44,602 nt of DNA from Spirochaetia bacterium (lineage in GTDB: Bacteria > Spirochaetota > Spirochaetia > Treponematales > Breznakiellaceae). Position 1 is the stretch's first letter. Each line of letters starts with the position of its first letter. This document shows positions 24,295 to 32,985 of this stretch, piece by piece. The notes under the pieces are model-generated. The model did not search any database. It worked only from the letters and a program-made list of their open reading frames with translations, and had not been told where the DNA came from. The position numbers and the translations under genes are program-made. Location: the NCBI GenBank assembly GCA_025997675.1, contig BNUX01000015.1, forward strand, positions 1 through 44,602, in the 5' to 3' direction.

Positions 24295-26753
24295 AAAAAT
24301 TACATTTAGTTGAAGGTGTCTTGGTTGACAACTACAACATTGATAAAATAGTTAGCAACATACAAAACGATATTACAATTCAGCTTGAAACGCAGACAGT
24401 GCTTGATGCGGGCGAGGCTCTTTTCAAAAAATTAAAGAATGGAGACGCGGATTTAGAAAAAGTGCTTACGGAAAACGCTGTCGATCCAAAAACCGCAAAA
24501 GAATCTGTAATGGGTTTAGCCGGTGTTTTTTCCAAAGAGTATATGCTTGACAAACTTGAACATGAGCTGGGCAGTATAACGCCATTTGTTCCGAAACGCT
24601 TTAATTTGGAAAACAACATTTTGGAATGTTACAAACCGCTGGGTGTTTTGTGCCATGTTGCTGCGGGAAATTCCCCCGGTATGGGCGCATTGAGTGTGCT
24701 TGAAGGCCTGATGTGCGGCAATATCAATATTGTAAAACTGAGCAGTAAAGAAAACGGCTTCTCTGCAATTCTCTTGCACAAATTAATCGAATGTGACAAA
24801 ACAGGCATGCTTGCAAAATACATTTATGCGATTGATATTTCATCAAAGGAACAGGATGCGCTCAACCGGCTGTTTGATTTTTCTACCGCAGTTGTTGCAT
24901 GGGGCGGTACGGATGCGGTTGATAGTATACGCAGTGCGACATCGACACCGGTAATTGCATGGGGGCATCATTTAAGTTTTGCATACCTGACAAAAAAAGG
25001 GGGGACAGACGCCGTTCTGGAAAATCTTGCCCGCGACATTTGTGAAGAAAACCAGCAGGCGTGTGCCAGCCCGCAGTGTCTTTTTTATGAAGGCGGCTTT
25101 GATGAACTTCCCGCTTTAGCGCTTCGCCTAAAAAAAGCACTTGCAAAAATATCGCCGGAATATCCATTGCCTGCAATGGGCGTACACGAGTGCGCGCAAA
25201 TTACGCAGCAAAATATAATGGTGCGGCTTGGGTCTTGCATGGACGAAGGTGATGTTGTAGAAGCAGATGATAAAAGTTTTCGTATTTATATAAGCAGGGA
25301 ACCCGCTATTACACCTTCCCCTCTTTTCCGTACAATTTGGTTAAAGCCTATGCAGCGGGCGGAATTAGTAAAATATATAATGCCCATGTCCCGCTTTATG
25401 CAGACCGTATCATTAGGATGTGCATTAGATGAGGTTTACGATTTGTCTGAAATTCTAATAAAATGCGGAGCAACCAGAATTGTATCCTGCGGAAATGTGT
25501 TTGCCTCCTACCCGGGTGAACCCCACGACGGGGTTTTTGCATTATCAAGGTACTGCAAACGCATCTCTATACAAATTGACGGCTTAAATAAAATCGCAAC
25601 CTTCGATGCGCTCTCTCCATACACGTGCAAAAAACAAAGCGGTCAACCCATTATGGACAAAGATGCTTTTATGGCATTGGCAGGGGATGATGAAAAATCA
25701 AAACTCTATGTAAAAAGCGGCGGCTCAAGCGGAAAAACAATTTTGTCATCATACTCATACCGCGATTATCATTTTGAAATGAGTGCTCTCGCGGAAAGTT
25801 TAATCTGTATTGGCTTGGAGCCAAAAACGGATCGTGTTATTAACTTGTTAAGCGCCGGACATCTTTACGGCGGTTTTATAAGCTACGGTTGTATTCTTGA
25901 ACTTGCAAACACAAAACATTTTCCAATGGCAGAGGTAACGCCCAGCGCAGAGGTTGCAAACGCGATCATCGAACAAAAAATAAACGCAGTTATGGGTATG
26001 CCTTCTTACCTATTAAAAGTTTTCCGCGAAAATGAAAAAGCATTATCTTCATACAAAGGCGTGCATAAGGTATTTTACGGCGGGGAATTTATGACGGACG
26101 AAAATAAAGGGTGGTTAAAAAATACTTTTGGCGTACAAATCATCGCATCAATGGGATACGGCAGTAATGATGCAGGTCCTATGGGCTATGCCTGCGTACA
26201 TTGCCAGGACGGTGTACATCATCTTTTAAAAGGCATCATGGATATGGAAATTGTCAAAATGGACAGGGATGATCCTGTTGAAAACGGCGAAACCGGAAGA
26301 ATATTGGTAAGCCCAAAATACAGGGAAGGACACAAAGTATCACGCTACGAAATAGGCGATTTGGGCTGCTGGATAGAAGGAAAATGCGAATGCGGCAGCA
26401 GCGCCCCCAGGTTTAGGCTTATGGGACGCTACGGTGATATTCTCCGCATTGCCGGGTGTTTTTTGGATTACAGAAAAATAAGCGGCATAATTGCCGCAAA
26501 ACTGGAAAATACACAGGTGCAGCTTGTTGCGGCGAATATATCCGGTTCTAACAAAGAACGTCTCGTGGTGCGTACAGGAAATGTCAAATTCAGTTCTGCT
26601 GATCTTATAAAAACGTTAGAAGAAAACGATCCCGCAATTGCGGAAGCCCTCTCGTTTGGTTACCTGGAAATAGTTTTGCAAAAAATGGAAGAATCAAAAA
26701 TGGAATACACGTTGAATAGCGGTAAACTAAAACACATAATTGATGAGAGATAA
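24291..26753 (+). CDS. Fusion of LuxC-type acyl reductase and PaaK-like ligase
   Basis: This 820-residue protein appears to join two enzymes. Residues about 1-450 match LuxC acyl reductases: YKPLGVLCHVAAGNSPGMG (about 114-132), VVAWGGTDAV, and catalytic Cys258 in ENQQACASPQ. Residues about 455-820 form a second PaaK-like adenylating module with loop VKSGGSSGKT (474-483), YGSNDAGP (623-630), YEIGDLG (686-692) and a C-terminal NSGKLKHII. LuxC is usually about 480 residues and stands alone. The fusion suggests that acid activation and NADPH-dependent reduction of the acyl group to an aldehyde or alcohol are coupled in one chain. The frame is continuous with no internal start, and ATGA overlaps the LuxE-like gene. 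Confidence 0.88.
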   Translation: MKKLHLVEGVLVDNYNIDKIVSNIQNDITIQLETQTVLDAGEALFKKLKNGDADLEKVLTENAVDPKTAKESVMGLAGVFSKEYMLDKLEHELGSITPFVPKRFNLENNILECYKPLGVLCHVAAGNSPGMGALSVLEGLMCGNINIVKLSSKENGFSAILLHKLIECDKTGMLAKYIYAIDISSKEQDALNRLFDFSTAVVAWGGTDAVDSIRSATSTPVIAWGHHLSFAYLTKKGGTDAVLENLARDICEENQQACASPQCLFYEGGFDELPALALRLKKALAKISPEYPLPAMGVHECAQITQQNIMVRLGSCMDEGDVVEADDKSFRIYISREPAITPSPLFRTIWLKPMQRAELVKYIMPMSRFMQTVSLGCALDEVYDLSEILIKCGATRIVSCGNVFASYPGEPHDGVFALSRYCKRISIQIDGLNKIATFDALSPYTCKKQSGQPIMDKDAFMALAGDDEKSKLYVKSGGSSGKTILSSYSYRDYHFEMSALAESLICIGLEPKTDRVINLLSAGHLYGGFISYGCILELANTKHFPMAEVTPSAEVANAIIEQKINAVMGMPSYLLKVFRENEKALSSYKGVHKVFYGGEFMTDENKGWLKNTFGVQIIASMGYGSNDAGPMGYACVHCQDGVHHLLKGIMDMEIVKMDRDDPVENGETGRILVSPKYREGHKVSRYEIGDLGCWIEGKCECGSSAPRFRLMGRYGDILRIAGCFLDYRKISGIIAAKLENTQVQLVAANISGSNKERLVVRTGNVKFSSADLIKTLEENDPAIAEALSFGYLEIVLQKMEESKMEYTLNSGKLKHIIDER

Positions 26754-26759
26754 GGAAGA

Positions 26760-28247
26760 ATGAAGACAAAATTAATATTGGAAAGTAAAATAGAATCTAT
26801 TGAACCTTCTCTTTCGTTTGTAGAGACACAATGTCTACAAAAAGGGTTTTCAAAAAAGGAATGCAACGATTTATGCCTTGCATTGGAAGAGGTGCTTTCC
26901 AATATTGTTAATTATTCCTTTGATCCGCATGACACCGACACATCCATCGAAGTAACAATAAATGAAATTTCAGGCGGGATAGAAATCATTATACACGAAA
27001 ACGGCATGCCATTTTCACTTGATGCCGCCCCGCGTTACAATCCGCAAAAAATAAAAACGGTAGATGATGCGATTAACGAAAAGGGTTTAGGACTTTTTCT
27101 TGCTTCCAAAAAAGTAGATGTATTGGAATGTAGGTATTTAGGACAAAAAGGAAACGAAAGCCTTATAGTAAAAAACATAAGCGATCCAAAAGTAATGGCT
27201 CACAAACTTTCAAAAAATAAAATGCTTGAAGAAATCAAAAAAATAAGGGCAGACGATATTGAAATTGTTTTGTTTCGTCCTAAAGATGCGCTTAATGTTG
27301 CGCGGTGCCTATACTCTACCTATGGCTATACCTATTTGAAAACTGCCCTATATAACCCTGAATACTTAAAATCTTATGCACAAAGCGAAAATACAATAAT
27401 CGTTACGGCAGTAGTTGAATCTTCGTTTGTAGCGGGTGTTGCTATAGGCAATGAAGATTCTTCTTTTGCGGGTATCATGGAAATAGGGTCACTTGTAGTT
27501 TCACAGAATATGCGCGGTATGCATATTTCAGACAAACTATGCGCTGATCTGCTCGGCAGGATAGGAGCGGCAGATAAAAACGGCGCATTTACAGAATGTG
27601 TGACCCTGCACACGGCGAGTCAAAAAGTAAGCCTGCGGCTTGGCTTGTTTCCCTGCTGCTTTTATTTAAATTTTATACCAAACGAAGTACATTTCAAAAA
27701 TTTTGATGCGCAAAAATCAAAGCGCCAAACCTTTGTTGTTTATTATAAATCTTTAAAAAGTAACAATGTACCAATATGTTTTGCAGAAGACACCGATAAT
27801 CAATTAAAAGAAGACATGCTGCGTATATATAAACGTTTAAATATTATACCGGATATTGTTTTGTCAAAAACTATTTTGTGCGAAAAAAGCAGTGTAGAGG
27901 TAACCCGAAATGATAGTTTAAAAACGTGTTTAATACGGGTTCAAAGCATAGCAGACGATTTTGCAGATTCCGTAAAATCACTCATGGCCAATAGATCTTT
28001 TACTGCTGTTGAAACATGGGTTATTTATTTAAATCTTTCTAGTACGGCATGGTTCTACGCCTGCACCGAGTTAAAAAAACAAGGCTTTATATGGAGCGGT
28101 ATTCTGCCCGGCAGTAAAGACGGAGATTTTCTTGTCATGCAGAATGTGGGGGATATTGCTTTTGAAGAAATCAATCTTGCGGATCCGCAAAATGACAATT
28201 GGATGCTCCTAACCATCAAAAAAGAATATGAAAATAGCCGCCCGTAA
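26760..28247 (+). CDS. HATPase (RsbW-like) - GNAT fusion protein
   Basis: This 495-residue two-part protein has an anti-sigma-type GHKL ATPase in residues 1-140. Its N box is ALEEVLSNIVNYSF (Glu43, Asn48), its G1 box HENGMPF has Glu-Asn-Gly instead of the usual Asp-x-Gly, and its G2 box is EKGLGLFL. Residues about 155-495 are a GNAT-like region (SLVVSQNMRGMHISDKLCADLL) homologous to the whole protein at 17446. It closes the MFS/PaaK/LuxE/LuxC operon, six bases after the fusion gene. The Asp-to-Glu change may alter ATP use. It may sense or regulate the pathway and acylate a product or protein, but neither role can be proved from sequence. Confidence 0.83.
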   Translation: MKTKLILESKIESIEPSLSFVETQCLQKGFSKKECNDLCLALEEVLSNIVNYSFDPHDTDTSIEVTINEISGGIEIIIHENGMPFSLDAAPRYNPQKIKTVDDAINEKGLGLFLASKKVDVLECRYLGQKGNESLIVKNISDPKVMAHKLSKNKMLEEIKKIRADDIEIVLFRPKDALNVARCLYSTYGYTYLKTALYNPEYLKSYAQSENTIIVTAVVESSFVAGVAIGNEDSSFAGIMEIGSLVVSQNMRGMHISDKLCADLLGRIGAADKNGAFTECVTLHTASQKVSLRLGLFPCCFYLNFIPNEVHFKNFDAQKSKRQTFVVYYKSLKSNNVPICFAEDTDNQLKEDMLRIYKRLNIIPDIVLSKTILCEKSSVEVTRNDSLKTCLIRVQSIADDFADSVKSLMANRSFTAVETWVIYLNLSSTAWFYACTELKKQGFIWSGILPGSKDGDFLVMQNVGDIAFEEINLADPQNDNWMLLTIKKEYENSRP

Positions 28248-28305
28248 CCCCGTAGGGCTTTGCGGTTGCTTTTCTTATCTCTGCTTTTCTGTTACCCTAA
28301 GGGCC

Positions 28306-31251
28306 ATGAAAATATCCCGGCTGGTGTTTGCCGCGCTCCTCGCCTGTTCCGCCCTTGCTGCGCCTCAGGCCCAGACCTTTAAGCCCCTTACCCGTTTACA
28401 GGTAATCAAGACCGCCCATTTTGATATCATCTATCCGGCGGAATCGGAACGTACCGCCCGGGCCCTGGAGGGCTTTGCGGATGCCCTCTACGATAGGGTT
28501 ACCACACTCCTTGGCATCCACGAGCCGAAACGGATCCCCGTAACCATTACCCCCCATACGGAGCAGTTTAACGGGCTTACCATGTTCACGCCCTATATGC
28601 ATATCATCCTCTATGATACGCCTATGAGCGCCGAATGGACCACTTATACCAATTCCCTGGAGGGACTGTTCCTCCACGAACTGGTCCATGCAATTTCCAT
28701 AAGCAGCCGGGACAAATCCTGGCAGCCCTTCCACCGGATTTTCGGCGGCTGGGCGACCCCTGCGATTCTTACCGCCCCCATGTTTATGGTGGAAGGGGTT
28801 ACGGTCAGTTTTGAAAGCCTTGATGGTACGGGCCGGAGTAATGATCCCCTGGTTAAAGAAAGCCTGGTTCAGGCAATTCACGAGGACGCCTTTCTGAGCC
28901 CCCAGCAAGCTTCCGGAATTTATGATCTCCCCCCTACCGGAAACGCCGCCTATTATTACGGGGGCCTCTTCAACACCTGGCTGCAAAAAACCTACGGCAT
29001 GGAAAAGTATGCCGAACTGTGGGCGTCCATGGGCCGGGACTATCGCCTTTCCTTCTGGTTTTATAAGACCGGGTATTATTACAACTTTGAGAAAACCTAC
29101 GGCCGCCCCTTGTTGGAGGCCTGGGACGAATTTAAAGCGTCCTTGATGCTTCCGGGCATCGAGGAAAACTCCGGGGGCGTTGTTTTTAACGGGCCCTTTT
29201 ATAATAAGAAGGCTTTGATTAAGGGCCTTGCCTCCGGGGGCGGGAAGGTGTTTGCCCTGGATACGGTTTCCCACCGGCTGATTTCCTACGATCCCGGTTC
29301 GGGGAAGCTTAAATCCCATTTTTTCGTGGCCTATCCCTATGACCTCGCGGTGTCGGCGGACGGCGGCAGGGCGCTGGTGTCTTCCTACCGGTACAACGGC
29401 GATTTGGCACAGGCAATCGTTACCGAATATGATATCCGCCGGGGCGTGAAAATCGGCCGTCCCCGGGAGGGGCTCTACGATGCCGCATACTTCCGGGATG
29501 GGGTGGTGGGCCTCAGGGCGACCGGGCATATCAATACTATCGTGTATGGGGAGGAAGTGCTGCTCCGGGGCAGCGCCGAATTGCTCTATTCAAACCCCAC
29601 CGCAGTGGACGATACCTGGATTGTGTTTACGGCGGTTAAACGGGGCCGCCGGGAACTCTGCCTTTTCAATTACGAAACCCGTGATGTCTATACCCTTGCT
29701 TCGGACTTGGAGGATGATGAGGAGCGGTGGCGGTATATCCGGGGACTTACGGTTTCAGAGGGACATATCCTCTTCTCCTACGATCACGACGGCGGGATGT
29801 ATAAACTTGCCCTCTTAGATTTGGATGCCATGACCGTAGTTTTCTCGGAGCGTGATTTTTCCGGCGGGATCTTCCTGCCGGTGATGGCCGGGGACGAAAT
29901 CTATTACCGGGGGGCCTTTACCACCTGGGACGCCCTGATGCGGTTTCCCGAAGCCGCCTCCGCCCTTTCCGGTGTCCGTTCTTCCCTCCGCCGGAAGCCT
30001 TGGGACGAGGCGGACCTTGCCACGGCGTTCCCGGCGGCAGAACCGGAACCGCCGGTGTTTTCGACAGTGGCAGAGAGCCGCCCTTATACCGGTTTGTCTT
30101 ACCTCAATCCCTTCCGGTATTGGATACCCTATCCCCTCATCGAAACGAGAATGGAGGGCGGTGATTTTGCGAGCTTTCGATTTACCAAGGCGGGGGTGGG
30201 CATATTTTCCATGATGAGTGACCCGGCGGCGCGGAATCAAATAACCCTGAACGCCGCCTTTGACGCGCTGAACCTGATGGGTGTCTTTGACATCCGGTGG
30301 CAGAATACCTATTTTGGCTTCCCCCTAACCCTGTCTTTTACCGATAATCTTAACACAAGCCGGTCCCTATGGAGACGGAACACCGTCACCTCCCTTTCCG
30401 GGACCTTGAGCCACAGCCTCGGCGTTACCGGAACCCGGGGTTTCCTGCTGCCCGGTTTTGGGGTGCGATTCACGGCGAATGATCCCCTGGATTCGAGCTA
30501 TCCCTACACCTGGCCCTATGCGAAACCCCTGTATGTCTTTTCCATTGGGGCGGGGATATCGAATTTAACCCGGAGTAGTTGGGAACTGTTCGGCGGCGGT
30601 ATTTCCTTCGCCGCCTATGGCCTGTATGGGCTGCGGGATGCCGCCGTATCGTATCATCCCCGCGTTGAGGGGGTTCTGCAAACCGCCTTTGAGTCGATCA
30701 TGCCCCTGCCCATGCGCCTCCGTTTTTTTGGCGCATGGGATAAAAACCTGATGACCCTGTCGGGGGATTCCTCCGTCTTCACCGACGCTTCCTTCGCGGA
30801 TTTCGCCCCCGCCGAATACGACAGCGCCGCCAACGTTGGTATGGAATGGCTTGCGGGGGGCGAAGCGGAGGTAAAACTCTTCTCCCTGGAGATCCAAAAG
30901 AGCCCCTCCACATGGTTTTTATTCTCCCACCTCTATTTCAACCGGTTCTTCGGTACCCTGGCCTACCGGGGCGCCTTCTATGATGATGGCGGGGTCTCCT
31001 CCGCAGTGGGAAACCAAGTGGGGGATACCTACCGGCTTACCCAATCCCTCCTCCTCCGGTTGGGGCTTACCTTTTCCAACGCCACCATTCCCCTGCTCCC
31101 GGTAACCCTGTCCTTTAATGTCCAGGGAGGCTGGAAAATCTCCAACCTGAATGACGGCAATCCCAATAATGATTTTTGGGTCAGCCTGACCCTGGGAACT
31201 TTGCCGGTGGGGACCTGGGAATTTGCGAAGGGCCGTAGGGCGTCTCGATAG
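28306..31251 (+). CDS. Exported MA-clan metallopeptidase-like protein with propeller and barrel-like C-terminus
   Basis: This is a 981-residue protein. A signal peptide (about 1-22, ending ALAAPQAQ) is followed by a gluzincin-type peptidase domain with zinc motif LFLHELVHAIS (His124, Glu125, His128) and a downstream MVEGVTVSFES whose Glu163 fits the third ligand. The middle (about 290-600) has repeated beta-strand segments like a WD40/TolB-type propeller (ALVSSYRYNGDLAQAIVTEYD). The last 350 residues are amphipathic strands rich in Phe, Tyr and Trp, like an outer-membrane barrel. It is probably an outer-membrane protease or surface enzyme. An upstream ATG (28228) adds residues without a signal peptide and is rejected. 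GC content returns to the core level here. Confidence 0.78.
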   Translation: MKISRLVFAALLACSALAAPQAQTFKPLTRLQVIKTAHFDIIYPAESERTARALEGFADALYDRVTTLLGIHEPKRIPVTITPHTEQFNGLTMFTPYMHIILYDTPMSAEWTTYTNSLEGLFLHELVHAISISSRDKSWQPFHRIFGGWATPAILTAPMFMVEGVTVSFESLDGTGRSNDPLVKESLVQAIHEDAFLSPQQASGIYDLPPTGNAAYYYGGLFNTWLQKTYGMEKYAELWASMGRDYRLSFWFYKTGYYYNFEKTYGRPLLEAWDEFKASLMLPGIEENSGGVVFNGPFYNKKALIKGLASGGGKVFALDTVSHRLISYDPGSGKLKSHFFVAYPYDLAVSADGGRALVSSYRYNGDLAQAIVTEYDIRRGVKIGRPREGLYDAAYFRDGVVGLRATGHINTIVYGEEVLLRGSAELLYSNPTAVDDTWIVFTAVKRGRRELCLFNYETRDVYTLASDLEDDEERWRYIRGLTVSEGHILFSYDHDGGMYKLALLDLDAMTVVFSERDFSGGIFLPVMAGDEIYYRGAFTTWDALMRFPEAASALSGVRSSLRRKPWDEADLATAFPAAEPEPPVFSTVAESRPYTGLSYLNPFRYWIPYPLIETRMEGGDFASFRFTKAGVGIFSMMSDPAARNQITLNAAFDALNLMGVFDIRWQNTYFGFPLTLSFTDNLNTSRSLWRRNTVTSLSGTLSHSLGVTGTRGFLLPGFGVRFTANDPLDSSYPYTWPYAKPLYVFSIGAGISNLTRSSWELFGGGISFAAYGLYGLRDAAVSYHPRVEGVLQTAFESIMPLPMRLRFFGAWDKNLMTLSGDSSVFTDASFADFAPAEYDSAANVGMEWLAGGEAEVKLFSLEIQKSPSTWFLFSHLYFNRFFGTLAYRGAFYDDGGVSSAVGNQVGDTYRLTQSLLLRLGLTFSNATIPLLPVTLSFNVQGGWKISNLNDGNPNNDFWVSLTLGTLPVGTWEFAKGRRASR

Positions 31252-31378
31252 CGGCGATTTTTTCCCGCACGAGTTCGCCGATGATCTCTGATGGCTCTTT
31301 ATGGACGGCTTCGGCACGGGCGGTGATGTATGCCGCTGAAAGGTCATCCAGCGCATAGAAACTCCTTCGGAGCTTCAT
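31181..31378 (-). CDS. Possible ribbon-helix-helix antitoxin-like small protein
   Basis: This 65-residue frame begins MKLRRSFYALDDLSAAYITA, continues with KEPSEIIGELVREKIAAIE and ends in a proline-rich tail. The first 45 residues fit a short strand followed by two helices, as in CopG/RHH DNA-binding antitoxins. It overlaps the 3' end of the metallopeptidase gene by 71 bases on the other strand, which argues for caution. No toxin follows. It could be an orphan regulator, or the overlapping frame of a decaying region. Confidence 0.4.
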   Translation of the reverse strand: MKLRRSFYALDDLSAAYITARAEAVHKEPSEIIGELVREKIAAIETPYGPSQIPRSPPAKFPGSG

Positions 31379-31506
31379 GGCATGGAATACGTTGATGGTA
31401 GTCCCGTCAACTTGTAGGGCATGCCCTGCAACGGAGATCCCCCCGGTTTACCGGCGGGAGGTTTTGGCAGGGGGGGGCCGGGGAGGGAACAAGCGGCGCG
31501 TGGAGC

Positions 31507-31562
31507 GGCCCCCTATCCCGGAGCAAACCCCGGACAGCCCTATTGGGGGCCGGCCTTTTTCC
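31507..31562 (+). terminator. Possible rho-independent terminator after the metallopeptidase gene
   Basis: GGCCCCC (31507-31513) can pair with GGGGGCC (31545-31551), followed after four bases by a run of T from 31556. The loop is long. The surrounding 220 bases (31379-31599) are GC-rich and contain no credible gene. Confidence 0.35.
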
Positions 31563-31599
31563 TGGTTTCTTCAACCCGGCCCCGTCCCGCTTCCAAGTG

Positions 31600-32001
31600 T
31601 TAAAAAAACAACTCTGGTATTTCTTTAGCCAAAAAATCTTTAATTGTTTTTGTGTGGGCAAGGACAAGCCGCATATCCGCTTCGGAAATGTCCAATCCCC
31701 AGTCATAACGGGGCTGTACTGAAAATTGAGTTATAATTGAGCAGGAGTAAGATATGGAAACCAAAGAGGGATGGTGTTTTTCTGCAAGTTTACGGAGTTC
31801 CGCTAAATCATGGGTATAGGGCGGCTCTTCTTTCAGAAAGACCAACGCCCCTTTTAGATATTTTTCCGCAGCCTGCTGGCAATGAAAGGTGATGATTTGT
31901 GTTGGCAGCGGAAACATAGTGGCAATCAGATGTTCGGCGACCGACAAATCGCGCTCGGCGAGTCCGCACCAGCCTTCAATGCTGTTTGTCTGTTTAGCCA
32001 T
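31600..32001 (-). CDS. HEPN-domain protein of a HEPN/MNT module
   Basis: This 133-residue helical protein has the HEPN signature FHCQQAAEKYLKGALVFLKE followed by PPYTHDLAELRKLAEKH. A later QPRYDWGLDISEADM stretch corresponds to the family's Arg-Tyr region. The classic RNase R-x(4-6)-H motif is not clearly present. Paired HEPN and nucleotidyltransferase proteins act as toxin-antitoxin systems in which the nucleotidyltransferase modifies or masks the HEPN toxin. ATG 32001 overlaps the nucleotidyltransferase gene by 8 bases; an upstream ATG (32016) is less likely. This is the last gene of the HigB-HigA-MNT-HEPN operon. Confidence 0.85.
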   Translation of the reverse strand: MAKQTNSIEGWCGLAERDLSVAEHLIATMFPLPTQIITFHCQQAAEKYLKGALVFLKEEPPYTHDLAELRKLAEKHHPSLVSISYSCSIITQFSVQPRYDWGLDISEADMRLVLAHTKTIKDFLAKEIPELFF

Positions 32002-32338
32002 AAATGCGTATCCCATCCCTGTTTACTATCCGCTCCAGGGTAATATCATCAAGACGGCTGATAAAATCCCTTTTCTTTTTTGCCACAATATCAACCGGCA
32101 TCGATTTCTTGCGGTCAATGGCAAAACGGATTTGCAGGCCCGCGTCAATATCCCGCAGGGGATAGTCGTCCCGCAGTACCACATAGAGGTCCAGATCGGA
32201 ATCCTTATGGGGCTTGCCGTAGGCGTAAGAGCCGAACAGAAATATTTGCTCTACCGGAATTGCCTGAGTGATGAGTTCCGTGAGTTTGGCAAGTTCCGCC
32301 TGAATCTTTGAATCCATGTAATCAGTGTAACGCTTCAT
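31994..32338 (-). CDS. MNT-type minimal nucleotidyltransferase (antitoxin)
   Basis: This 114-residue minimal nucleotidyltransferase has the motif FGSYAYGKPHKDSDLDLYV. Gly36 and Ser37 contact the nucleotide, and Asp48 and Asp50 are the metal-binding pair. PVDIV near residue 81 supplies the likely third acidic residue. In HEPN/MNT modules such proteins AMPylate or block the HEPN partner. The start ATG overlaps the stop of the HigA gene as ATGA, tying this module to the HigBA pair upstream. Confidence 0.88.
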   Translation of the reverse strand: MKRYTDYMDSKIQAELAKLTELITQAIPVEQIFLFGSYAYGKPHKDSDLDLYVVLRDDYPLRDIDAGLQIRFAIDRKKSMPVDIVAKKKRDFISRLDDITLERIVNRDGIRIYG

Positions 32339-32652
32339 GCCGGAGCCGCCTCCTTTAGCTTTTGATAGGGGATTATTTCGTTTATCAGGGACCTTTTCCG
32401 TTCAAGCTCCAGTTCGAGGTCATAATGATCCTGCATATTAAGCCAGAACTGCGCCGAATTCCCAAAGTACCGCGATAGGCGTAAGGCCATATCTACCGAT
32501 AGTCTGCGTTTGCCGTTTAGTATCTGGCTTATTGCTATCTGCTGCACCCGTATGTCCTTGGCCAGCTTATACGCCGTTATACCCAGAGGCTCCATAAACT
32601 CCTCATATAAGATAATGCCGGGGTAAATCAAATCCAGTTTATCGTCGTCCAT
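32335..32652 (-). CDS. higA: HigA-family antitoxin
   Basis: This 105-residue helix-turn-helix antitoxin is of the HigA type. The DNA-binding region is ITAYKLAKDIRVQQIAISQI followed by LNGKRRLSVDMALRLSRYFG and the family-typical NSAQFWLNMQDHYDLE. It should bind the HigB toxin and repress the operon promoter at 32986-33014. It lies 25 bases downstream of the toxin gene, the inverted order usual for higBA, and overlaps the MNT gene by 4 bases. Confidence 0.92.
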   Translation of the reverse strand: MDDDKLDLIYPGIILYEEFMEPLGITAYKLAKDIRVQQIAISQILNGKRRLSVDMALRLSRYFGNSAQFWLNMQDHYDLELELERKRSLINEIIPYQKLKEAAPA

Positions 32653-32677
32653 AATACCCTCCTGTGTTACCCTCTAC

Positions 32678-32959
32678 TCAATGATAATCCATGATAGTTA
32701 CGTCATAAGCATTACCATCAAGCCATTTGAAAACTACCCGCCATTGATCGTTAATCCGTATGCTGCATAGGTCTTTCCTATTTCCCTTTAGTATCTCAAA
32801 ACGATTCCCCGGAGGAGTGCTTAAATCATGCTCGTCTATCGCAAAATGGATAATGAGCAATTTTCTTCTTGCTCGTTGCTGTATATCAACCGGGAACTTT
32901 TTGACTTTTACCCGGTTAAACAGCATCTCGGTATCCTTATCCCCAAAACTCTGTATCAT
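32678..32959 (-). CDS. higB: HigB-family mRNA interferase toxin
   Basis: This 93-residue toxin of the RelE/HigB fold begins MIQSFGDKDTEMLFN and ends QWRVVFKWLDGNAYDVTIMDYH, with the DLCSIRINDQWR strand seen in ribosome-dependent mRNA interferases. The basic and aromatic residues expected for RNA cleavage are present and the length is normal, so it is probably active. It is the first gene of the four-gene operon, 20 bases downstream of the predicted transcription start. Confidence 0.92.
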   Translation of the reverse strand: MIQSFGDKDTEMLFNRVKVKKFPVDIQQRARRKLLIIHFAIDEHDLSTPPGNRFEILKGNRKDLCSIRINDQWRVVFKWLDGNAYDVTIMDYH

Positions 32960-32985
32960 TTAATACCAATCTATATCCATAAGAG

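Noticed and set aside
20658..28247. Bioluminescence (lux) operon
   Set aside because: LuxC- and LuxE-like proteins are present but there is no luxA, luxB or luxD, and the LuxC domain is fused to a PaaK-like module.
28396..29529. 377-codon reverse-strand frame inside the metallopeptidase gene
   Set aside because: Antisense shadow with Gly/Pro-rich composition and no domain; the forward frame has a signal peptide and zinc motif.
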